Below are positions 37,030-46,280 of a stretch of DNA of 64,000 nt, piece after piece. Position 1 is the first letter of the stretch, and each line of letters begins with the position of its first letter. The position numbers were made by a program, and so were the translations under genes. The notes beneath the pieces are model-generated. The model was given only the letters and a program-made list of their open reading frames with translations. It made no database searches and had not been told where the DNA came from. This DNA comes from Eucommia ulmoides. Its lineage: Eukaryota; Streptophyta; Magnoliopsida; Garryales; Eucommiaceae. The stretch covers positions 32,638,649-32,702,648 of the forward strand of contig CM028330.1 in the NCBI GenBank assembly GCA_016647705.1, read 5' to 3'.

Positions 37030-37200
37030 AGAGAGAGGGAGGTTTGTTTGTTCAGAACGTGGGGAATTCATGTAAAGGCGTTGGAGGATTGCTGGAGTTC
37101 TCCGGAATTAGGCCGGAGAGGTTGCTTCAGATTCCGACGCTAAAGAGTGGCGATTTCGCGGGGCTGTGGAGGTGGTGGGTGGGTTGTTGCGTGACGAAAG
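37030..37200 (+). pseudogene. BRL2/VH1-like island-domain fragment, copy A
   Basis: Encodes [20 protein letters not shown] then [17 protein letters not shown], the steroid-binding island/post-island signature of BRI1-family receptors, before diverging into unrelated sequence. In the intact gene this segment lies about 250 residues after the LRR piece at 36154; here a non-homologous segment separates them. Confidence 0.7.
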
Positions 37201-37227
37201 GAAGCAGGGGAATGGTGGGAGAAAGGG

Positions 37228-37545
37228 ATCAATTACAATAATTATCCTTAAAGTTTTTTCATATTTTATTTTGTATCCTTAGTTTTAAATTTTGAACAAT
37301 TTTGAATTGGGAATGAAATTACAGAATTGTCCTCACTAAAAACGTTAACTGTTAACATTGACTTAACAGAAAAGACAATTTAAAACAAAAATCAAATGTG
37401 AAGGATTTAATGTGTCAACTTTTAAATATCAAAGATGAATTAAATACCTAAACCATTTGTTAAGTACCAAAAAAATCATTTTTTTTAGGTGTGTCATTTA
37501 AGCAAATGGCACACCAAATTTTAGCATCTCCAAGGATGCTCTATC
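37228..37545. repeat. Terminal inverted repeat of copy A
   Basis: About 260-300 bp. Its reverse complement is found at about 38830-39143 (left TIR of copy B) and the same-strand copy at 40568-40620 plus 42186-42450 (right TIR of copy B). Starts GATCAATTACAATAATTATCC. Confidence 0.7.
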
Positions 37546-37759
37546 GGAGACCGGGCTAATTTCTGATTAGAGTTTTAATTACAATTTTAATTAGTTCTAA
37601 TTGCAGTTCTAATTATCCGTTGGCGGTTTAATTTTTTTTAGATTTGGTGGTAAAATTAAAATAAAAAAATTTAATTTTTGCTTTTTAGTTTAAAACAAAA
37701 AATTATATCCTTTGCCAATTCAATTAAAATTCTAAAATTCAATTAAATTAAGGGAAAAA

Positions 37760-38810
37760 TTACTATATAGTCTAGTTAAAAGGCTCAAACTACAAGATGG
37801 CCCCACAATTTTTTTATTTTTTTTTTCACCGAATAGTCCTATGGTAGGCGACAGTTGTTATCAAATAGTCCTGTTTTTTAAGTAAGCTTTTTCTTTGGAC
37901 GGTTTTGCCCTCCCGTGAGCTTCACAGTCAACTTCAAGCTTCGTCTTCGTCGTCATTGAGTTGGGCGAAATTTGACGGACAGAAATTGGTTGCCGTGACG
38001 AGAATCGACGAACATTTTCAAAGGAATTTGTGTTGATCAAGATTTTTGAATAAATTGTGCAACAGTATGATATAACATGATGTTATATTCAACATCGCAC
38101 TGATCCGAATAATTGTGGAGTTTTCAAGATTCTAATTTCGTGGATCAAGATTTTTGAATTGATTATGCAATAATATGATGTTGAATATAACATAATGTTA
38201 TTTTCTTAATGTGATGTATTAATTTTTGGAAAGAGTTTTGTTATAATTATTTTGTGTTTTTGTGATAATATGTGATGTTGAATATAACATCATGTTATTT
38301 TCAACATGATGTTAATTTGTTGTATTCATTTTTCCATTTGAATACAACATGATACCATGTTGAAATATAACACGATCGTGTTATATTCAACAATATTTTA
38401 TTTACAAATATTATTTATTTTTTTCAAAATATTTTTCGTATTTTTTAAGAATTATCATTATTTAAAACAGGATAATATAATGTTGAATATAACATGATGT
38501 TATATTCAACACAGATTTGGCAGTATGAAAATATTGTTTTTCATCATCTGTTCGGATTTTTTTAAATCGATGTGTTTGATGAAGTTTTGACATAGATTAA
38601 TGCAATGAATCTCTCTATTTTTTGTTAATTAAACGATGGATTTGGAGTTGCGAATATGAGTTTTTTCGTAATGGATCTCAGATGAACAGTAACGCAGGGG
38701 TAAAATTGTCCAAAAAAACGAAAATAACTATTTGGTAACATATTTTTGGAAAAAATTTATACTGTAGTTTTTTTCTCCTTTGAGAACCATCTGGTAAGCA
38801 CCTTTTATTT
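37760..38810. mobile_element. Possible TIR element between the two capture elements
   Basis: Ends are weakly inverted (TTACTATATAGTCTAG near 37768 versus the complement of AGAACCATCTGGTAA near 38800). The interior is AT-rich with the palindrome cluster listed next. No coding domain. Superfamily unknown. Confidence 0.35.
38068..38515. repeat. Clustered AT-rich palindromes
   Basis: Five or more imperfect copies of a self-complementary word like TGAATATAACATGATGTTAT followed by ATTCA, at about 38068, 38198, 38275, 38340-38390 and 38480. Each can form a hairpin. Confidence 0.75.
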
Positions 38811-39171
38811 TTTAATAATAAAAAAAATAATACACCCAAATAACACATTCTTTGGAGTGTTTTTTTTTTTTTAGAGGGAAAAATGACATTTCTAGTTCTT
38901 GATAAATGGCTCGAATGCTCAATTGATTCTTAATATTTAAAATTCAACACATTAACCCCTTTACATTTGATTTTTGTTTCAAATTAGCCCTTCTATTAAG
39001 TAAATATTAACCGTCAACGTTTTAGTAAGAACAATTCAGTCATTTCATTCATAGTTCAAAATTATCCAAAATTTAAAATTAAGGGTACAAATAAAATATG
39101 AGAAAATATTAAGGGTAGTTATTGTAATTGATCCCTTTCCCCTACTCCTTCATTCCGATAATCTACTCCAT

Positions 39172-39710
39172 TCCGATAATCTTCAGTACCTTGATTTGTC
39201 ATTCAATAATCTCACCGGTTCGATCTCCGGCATGAAAATTGACGCCTGCAGTTCACTCGTCCACCTTGATTTGTCTGAAAACCAACTCTTCGGTGATATT
39301 CCGGAGGCTTTTTCCAACTGCACTGCCCTCAAGGATTTGAACTTGTCGCGGAATATGCTCGCTGGAGAAATCCCAAATTCTCTGGGGGAAGAACTGAAAA
39401 ACCTGAAAAGATTGGATCTTTCGAATAATTGGATCTCAGGTTGGCTTCCGTCTCAGTTGGGTAATGCATACGACTCGCTTTTGGAGCTCCGGCTGTCGAA
39501 CAACAACATCACAGGCACAATTCCAGCGTCTTTCTCCGGATGTTCATGGCTGTAAACTCTTGATCTGATCAACAATAATCTCACAGGTCCTTTCCCCGAT
39601 TCGATTCTTCAGAATCTATCGTCGTTAGAGAGCTTACTTTTGAGCAAAAATCGAATTTCGGGACTGTTTCCTTTTTCAATCTCGTACTGTAAGAAATTAA
39701 AAGTTGTTGA
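39172..39710 (+). pseudogene. BRL2/VH1-like LRR fragment, copy B
   Basis: Reads NLQYLDLSFNNLTGSISGMK, then CSSLVHLDLSENQLFGDIPEAF, KNLKRLDLSNNWISGWLP and LLELRLSNNNITGTIP: about six LRR units. An in-frame TAA replaces a codon at 39553-39555 (copy A reads Arg there), and the frame ends at CKKLKVVD. The order of repeats matches the mid-ectodomain of BRL2/VH1. No start codon context, signal peptide, or kinase. Confidence 0.75.
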
Positions 39711-40347
39711 TTAGGTTTATGCTTAATCGAAGATTTCAAATTTGATCCAGTTAGGGATTTTGAATTGGAGAAGATAACGGGACACGCACAAAGAGAACCG
39801 AGGGATTACCTGCGAAAAAGTGCAAAAATCAAGCGAAACAGCAGGGAAAATCATTAAAATCCATACGAAACAATCTCGATCTATCTATTTCGGTAATTGA
39901 AAATTAGAAATCAAAATTTGGGGAAAATCATCGAAAATTAAGAATTTGATAGAAGCAAAAACAGTGCGATACGATCAGGAGAAGAAAAATTCCTCATTTT
40001 TTACACAATTCCGGAGCAAACAAACCCTAAATTGAAGACTAAAGCATCAAAATCATCATATTCATACCTCAACGGGGCTACGTTTTTAGGAAATCGTTCA
40101 TGAATGCATGATTATACAAGTCTAGAGAGAGAGAAAGACTTATGGAAAGAGAAAACGCGTCTTCGAAGATGGGGGTTGGAGGAGGAGTGTTGCAGGTAGA
40201 GAAGTAGGGGAGACGAGAGAGAGAGAGAGAGGTCTGATAGAAAGAGGAAGCAAGGAGAAGGAGGACTCAAGAACAAAGCCATGGAATGGTTGAAGAGAGA
40301 AGAAGGAGAAGCTGAAGAGAGAGAAACAAGAAGACGAAAACAAGAAA

Positions 40348-40351
<4 letters not shown>

Positions 40352-40382
<31 letters not shown>
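40352..40382. repeat. (GA)n microsatellite
   Basis: About 15 GA units, paralleling the GA tracts of copy A. Confidence 0.9.
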
Positions 40383-40383
<1 letters not shown>

Positions 40384-40552
40384 TTGTATGTTCAAAACGT
40401 GGGGAATTCGTGTAAAGGCGTTGGAGGATTGCTGGAGTTCTCCGGAATTAGGCCGGAGAGGTTGCTTCAGATTCCGACACCGAAGAGTGGCGATTTCGCA
40501 GGGCTGTGGAGGTGGTGGGTGGGTTGTTGTGTGAAGAAAAGAAGCAGGGGAA
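40384..40552 (+). pseudogene. BRL2/VH1-like island-domain fragment, copy B
   Basis: Encodes [20 protein letters not shown] then [16 protein letters not shown] and diverges, as in copy A. The shared abrupt end in both copies shows that the capture preceded the duplication. Confidence 0.7.
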
Positions 40553-40954
40553 TGGTGGGGGAAAGGTATCAATTATAATAATTATCCTTAAAATTTTCTC
40601 ATATTTTATTTTGTACCCTTCGGCCCCATTTGGTATGCGATATTCAACTTGGGATTGAAATGAAGTTAGAAATGACTATTCAATTTCTACGTTTGATAGG
40701 TGAGATTGATTTCCATTCTCATTCTCATTCCCAAGTAATCACTAATCTCACAACTCATGGGATTACTTAATCCCAAATGAAATGAGATATTAGGTAATCT
40801 TGTGATTACTTAATCCCACAACGCATCTCATTCATTCTTTCTTGAGCGATGACGCTTTTCGTGAGTGAGAGAGGAGAGAACATTTCGAGCGACGACGATC
40901 CTTTTGTGAGCGACAAGCAGAGGGAATCGAGTATTTCATGCACTTCGCGGTGTC

Positions 40955-41170
40955 GATCGTGTACATCTCTCCGCCGCCTGACGTGGTGGCAGTTGAATCG
41001 CCTTGGAGAGTGGTTTCGGTTGCGAATTCTAATGCGGCTTCGTCCGGTGAGATTTTCTTGTTCTTGCTCTTCTTTTTATTTTTCTTATCGATGGATTGAG
41101 AACGTGTGGCCAGATCGCCTCCTTTGAAGGTCAACCTCCCTCGCTTTGCCCTCTCAAATGGATCTGACAT
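40955..41170 (-). pseudogene. Captured first exon of an unknown host gene
   Basis: The minus strand opens with ATG at 41170 and stays open for 112 codons: MSDPFERAKRGRLTFKGGDL, a Lys-rich basic tract (DKKNKKKSKNKK), an acidic/Thr segment, and EMYTIDTAKCMKY before sequence of different character. This resembles the start of a small, conserved plant nuclear-type protein (basic tract plus YTIDAAK-type motif), but I cannot name it. The CT-rich leader and promoter-like DNA lie beyond 41170. Probably captured by the enclosing Harbinger-like element. Confidence 0.45.
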
Positions 41171-41479
41171 TTGATTGTTAATCGGTGTGCGAAGACTGAC
41201 TTGTTAATCCAAAAATTACAATATACTGATTTGAGAATGAACAAAAAACTTCAAAATCTTAATTGAAATCGCAAATTGCAATCATGAGAGAGAAAGAGAG
41301 AGAAAAATCTTAGATTTTCGATGGTTTGGGTGCTATAGATACTGGGAGGCTTCAGTGCTGGTGGTAAGTTGCGAGAAAGTCGGTGGTGGTTGGGGGTGGG
41401 GGCACAAGGGTTTCGGGCCGATGGCGAGCTAGGTTAGATGAACATTGAAGGCGGCAACGTTTTTTTTTTTTTTTTTTTT

Positions 41480-41645
41480 TTTTAAAGGTGTGTCCGAACA
41501 AAAGAAGATTACATACGCATCGACGAATAAATGATTTTAAGAACGCACTCCCCTACATCATTTTTTTTTAGGTGTGTCCAAACAAAAGAAGATTACATAC
41601 ACATCGACGAATAAATGATTTTAAGAATGCATTCCCCTACATCGA
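41480..41645. repeat. Tandem duplication, unit about 85 bp
   Basis: Two copies of AGGTGTGTCC(G/A)AACAAAAG through CTCCCCTACATC (about 41487-41560 and 41571-41644), preceded by a 22-base T run. Confidence 0.85.
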
Positions 41646-42524
41646 CCTGGTATATACAGTATTAAATTCAGTATTGAATAACTTGGATTTTACCCTTTTA
41701 TTTTTGAATTAATAATAAGAATAATATTATGTTAAAAACAATATTAAATAATTTACATAATTGTTTTTTGAAATTTTTTACTAATTATCCTAATAAATAA
41801 CCCATAATTCATAAATTATATCACTAAAAAAATATTTTCGTTTTTAAACTTCAAGTCTAATTTTTGAAATATGGACTTAGTTTATTTTGTATGTTTATTT
41901 TATTTGGTTTATGTTTGATGATTGTTTCATTTGATTTATGTTTGATGTAGATTTATTTATGTTTGAATATTTGCTATTTTACTTTCATTTTTATTTATTA
42001 GTAATTCCAATACCATATTTAATGCATTTCATAACCAAACGTAAGAATGGTAATGGTCATTTCAATACCACGTTTAATTCTATTTGTCACCAAATATAAG
42101 AATGATAATGATAATTCTCCAATACGACAATCATTCAAATACCACGCTCATTCCATTTCATTTTAGCGTACCAAATGTAGTGTTAGTTTTAAATTTTGAA
42201 TTGGGAATAAAATTATTGAATTGTCCTCACTAAAACGTTAACTATTAACATTGACTTAACAGAAGAGACAATTTGGAATAAAAATCAAATGTGAAAGACC
42301 TAATGTATCGACTTTTAAATATCAAAGGCTAATTAAACATTCAAACCATTTGTTAGAGACTATTTTTTTTTTTTTTTAAGGCGTATCATTTGGGCAAATG
42401 GAACACCAAATTTAAGAATCTCCAAGATGTTTTTTTTGGAGACGGGGTTGAACGCTCCTTGGACGCCAATTCACCACTACCCCTTCGTGGCTTGGGTCCC
42501 ACATCTAGCAACTACTTTCTCCCC

Positions 42525-44515
42525 GGGAAAAAATCATTTACACCCCCTTAACTATTGACTGTGACCATGGGAATCCCATAAACTGTTAAAATTACATAGG
42601 ACACCCTTGAACTCTTTGGTCAAAGGACAGTCAGACTCCAATTCATTTTGTATGCCAAAAATACCCTTTGAAATGTCAAAATGTCAATGTTAATTATCTT
42701 GACCAAGTAAAAAGACCATATTACCGCTATATATAATAGTTCAAAATCAAATTTCATAAAATATTTAGGGTATCAAGTGTAATTAATTCTTCATGTTCCT
42801 CTTCCCCAAATCACCGCCAGGGACTTTAACAAAGGAACACCACCATCGTCGAACACCACCAAAGCGAACAATAACATAGCCGAAAAACACCACCAAAACG
42901 AAGGAGACCGAAAATCCAAACTGTAAAAAAGAGATTAAAAAAATTGAAGCTTGCCTGAGCGAAACCGTCCACCACTAATCCAGAATCGTCTAAGACGGAA
43001 GAATCTGGATCTAGCTGTAGCGACCAAACCCAGCAACAACAGAACACACTACGACGATGCAATTTTAGCTGAGGAATCTCACTAGCGTAGTCCTAATCGC
43101 TATTGGAGAGTCCAAATCAGCAACAAAGATGCAACGACCAAACCCAAACAGCAATGGATAGAGATTAAAAAATTGAAGCTTGCCTGAGCGAAACCCTCCA
43201 CCACTGATCCAGAATCGTCTAAGACGGAAGAATCCGGATCTAATTGTAGCGGCCAAACCCAGCAATAACAGAACACACTACGACGATGAAATTTCAGCTG
43301 AGGAATCTCACTGGCGTAGTCCTAATTGCCATTGGAGAGTCCAAATTAGCAACAAAGATGCAACGACCAAACCCAAACAGCAATGGATAGAGATTAAAAA
43401 AATTGAAGCTTGCCTGAGCGAAACCCTCCACCACTGATCCCGAATCGTCTAAGACGGAAGAATCCGGATCTAGTTGTAGCGACCAAACCCAGCAACAACA
43501 GAACACACTACGACGATGAAATTTCAGCTGAAAAATCTCACTGGCGTAGTCCTAATCGCCATTGGAGAGTCCAAATCAGCAACAAAGATGCAACGACCAA
43601 ACCCAAACAGCAATGGATCGGGATTAGGAAATGAGCCAAACAATAAACCAAACGCTGACACGAGAAATCTTCAAATCGATGATGGAAAAACCAGATCGAA
43701 TCAACCAACCTGACGATAGATCAAGATTGAGTAGATCCAAACTCTTGAAACCTCAGATCTGATCCTCGACGAAGCTCTCGACCGGAAAAGCCACCACCTT
43801 GCTTACCTGCAGTTGAAACGACGGCGGAGAAGGCCCTAATCGCCTCCGGAGGGTCTTCAAAATGATTTCGCGATGATCCGAACCATACCACAGCGTCAAA
43901 GAATGTGTCGATTGAAGATCGGCGACTGGGGCTTCCCTTTGACGCCGTAAGTGGAATCATCCCCAAATTCATAGTCTAGCGACTGAAAGTGTAAGGAAGA
44001 AGAAGAAGGAGAGAGATGGAAGCTGAAGAACAACAAATCAAGCCACCGGCGGTGAAGGTTGATTCGATGGAGTCTTCGGTATTATTGTTGTTTGTTTTGG
44101 TAGTGTTCGGTGGTGGTATTGTTTTTGTTTCGACAATGTTCGTTCAAATGGTGCCTAGTAGATGTAGTGTTCATTTAGGGTTTTAGGGATTGCGGTGGTG
44201 GAGGCGGTGGTGGTTGATTTGGTGGTGCAGAGAAAGAAAGGGGGAGGGTGGAAAAAAATAAATAGAAAAAGTGTGAAAAAAATAGAAAAAAAAAAGAAAC
44301 TATTAAAAAATGAGTGAAGTGAGGGTAGTTTGGTAATTCATTAATTTAAATTATTTTATTATTTTTCTAGTCTGAATTAGTAAGGGTAAAATGGTCCATT
44401 CATTAAAAATTCTTAGGCAGGGGGTCGCCGTGATAATTTTGAAAGTTAGGAGGGTGCATGTGAAATTTTACTATAATTGAGGGGGTGTAAATGGTATTTC
44501 CCCCTTTCCCCCCGT
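42525..44515. mobile_element. Non-autonomous long-TIR element upstream of ORM
   Basis: The left end (GGGAAAAAATCATTTACACC, then CCCTTAACTAT) is the inverted relative of the right end (GGGGGTGTAAATGGTATTTCCC, about 44480-44505). Weaker inverted similarity extends about 100 bp. No transposase. The interior holds a 231-bp tandem repeat and GC-richer low-complexity DNA like that in the 8490 element. Its right edge is about 315 bp from the ORM start codon. Confidence 0.55.
42931..43622. repeat. Tandem repeat, 3 x about 231 bp
   Basis: Three consecutive copies starting GAGATTAAAAAAATTGAAGC (42931, 43161, 43392) with few differences. They produce overlapping look-alike open frames on both strands (for example PERNPPPLIQNRLRRKNPDL), which I regard as artefacts of the repeat. 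Confidence 0.9.
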
Positions 44516-44830
44516 AGTTTAACAAATATCTGTATTGCTTACCGTCTCACCCAAGTTGCCTTCTCTCTCTCCTTTCTTCGTCCGCTCTTCCCCTCTGTTG
44601 AACACTGTTTTCCATCCACCAGCAAAATTCTTGCAATACTAGCACAAAATTATTTGCTATCTTAATAGATTTAGCTCATACGAGAGATTGAAAGAAATTT
44701 CTTCCGGCGGTGATGTATAGATCGAATTATAGTTGTCTTTGTCATTGCTAATTGTCATATATATCTTCGTCTTTGCGCGCATCTGTGTGTGTATATATAG
44801 AGAGAGTAATTTGGGGAAGACGGACGGCGG
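44516..44830 (+). promoter_or_regulatory. ORM promoter and 5' leader region
   Basis: CT-rich leader-like sequence at 44555-44610; TATATATAG at 44795-44803 is only about 30 bases before the ATG. The transcription start is not clear. The TIR element ends at the left edge of this segment. Confidence 0.45.
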
Positions 44831-45022
44831 ATGGGAATGACGAATTTGTATGTGAAGGCGGTGATGCCGACGGATCTGAACCGGAACACGGAGTGGTTCA
44901 CGTACCCGGGGGTTTGGACAACCTACATTCTAATCGTATTCTTCTCATGGATCATCGTGTTCTCCGTCTTCGGTTGCTCGCCTGGCATGGCCTGGACCAT
45001 CGTCCACCTTTCCCATTTTCTA
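44831..45022 (+). CDS. ORM: ORM exon 1
   Basis: 64 codons from ATG to CTA, followed by the donor GTAATCC. Ends inside HLSHFL; exon 2 resumes with ITYHCFHWKK, giving the family's usual HF.(V/I)TYH sequence. Confidence 0.93.
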
Positions 45023-46235
45023 GTAATCCATTTAAACTTTCCTCTTCTCCATTTCTTCTCGATTATTCTCTACGGTTTAGTCATGTGTGTTTAATCATAT
45101 GAATCATTACTTAGCTAATTGATTTGGTTATTCATTGATTGAATGCTGATTACTGTTCATATGTTTGCGTCAAATAATTTTTGTGCGCGTGGATATGATT
45201 ATTTCATAATGATTTTTATTGCGTTTTTCAGGTTTTGATTGGATTTTGGTTGAGCTAGTTATAGAAATCGTGCTTTTGATTACTTTCATATCTATTTTAC
45301 TAGTTGAATGTCGTATATGCCTATGTGGTCACTCATGTGCGGTGATCCTTTTAGGCTCTATCTGTTATCACTGGGTGTTGACACAATTCATCGAGACAAT
45401 TTGCAACATTATTCGTAGGAACCTGTTTGAATAACTTTTTCCATGGTTTATTCTTTTATTTTTTTCTTTAGCTGATTACTAACACAAACATATAATCCTT
45501 ATTCCTGATAAGTAGGAACAGAAGGTAGATATTGTGCTGCGCTCATCGATTCAAAGTGCACAACCGTAGGTTCGATATATACATTTTTTTTTTTATATAT
45601 ATATACGGAGGAAACAAGATGTGACTGCATTGGATAAACTGAATACCATCTGTGTTTCACTTCATATATATAGCCTCATCAAATCTTATAAACTGAATAC
45701 CATCTGTGTTTCACTTCATATAATGTTCTGTATGTCACTGCATTGGATTTGCTTTGAGTTATTTGTGGGAAATCAGTACAATGCATGCGGTGGGAAGTTG
45801 TCTTGATTATCGGCATTGCCAATTAAATCAATTTTATTATACAATTCTGTAGGCATAGGTACCTCTTTGGAATGTCATGGAGTTCACTTGTCATGCACTG
45901 GAAAAAAAATGTTGTTTGTATGTGGAACATAGAAGGGCTTGTATTTTCCTCAAATTAATAGTTATGGCATTTTCTTACAGATAACATATCACTGCTTTCA
46001 CTGGAAGAAGGGAACTCCATTTGCTGATGACCAGGGTATCTACAATAGGTTGACTTGGTGGGAACAAATAGATAATGGCAAGCAGCTGACTCGCAACAGA
46101 AAATTTCTGACACTAGTACCGATAATGCTGTAAGTTATTTTCTTATTGTTTTAATATTCCAGACAACATCGACATAAGCACACGCACACACCCCACACAC
46201 ACAACAACAAAAACCAAAAAAAAAAAAAAGAAGAG

Positions 46236-46280
<45 letters not shown>

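Larger units (their letters stand above)
36154..37545 (+). mobile_element. Chimeric gene-capture TIR element, copy A (right part)
   Basis: From TGGGTAATGCATACGG onward this matches copy B (from about 39460) at high identity. It carries the BRL2-like LRR tail, an antisense-looking leader segment, the BRL2 island-domain piece, and an outer TIR (37228-37545). The left half, including the other TIR, is gone at the copia 3' LTR junction. No transposase. Confidence 0.7.
40622..42184. mobile_element. PIF/Harbinger-like element inside the copy B TIR
   Basis: Left end GGCCCCATTTGGTATGCGA, right end reverse-complementary (TACCAAATGTAGTG). Comparison with copy A gives the empty site: CCTTAGTTTTAAATTTTG is split here, with TTA after the right end and TTC before the left. 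It is about 1.56 kb, has no transposase, and carries a captured gene start and a tandem duplication. Confidence 0.65.
38830..42450 (+). mobile_element. Chimeric gene-capture TIR element, copy B (complete, interrupted)
   Basis: Left TIR about 38830-39143; BRL2-like LRR piece 39172-39710; antisense leader-like segment about 39715-40370; BRL2 island piece 40384-40550; right TIR 40568-40620, which continues at 42186-42450 after a Harbinger-like insertion. The long TIRs, gene fragments and lack of transposase fit a Pack-MULE-type element; superfamily is inferred from TIR length. Confidence 0.65.

Noticed and set aside
36796-37071. Leu/Ser-rich minus-strand open frames
   Set aside because: Produced by (GA)n tracts read as CT; no motif and no conservation expected.
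42826-43713. Overlapping similar open frames on both strands, at first sight a repeat protein family
   Set aside because: They follow the 231-bp DNA repeat; both strands and several frames are open equally, and no domain is recognisable.
44752-45102. Longer alternative frame over ORM exon 1
   Set aside because: Different frame from the conserved ORMDL sequence; runs into intron 1.
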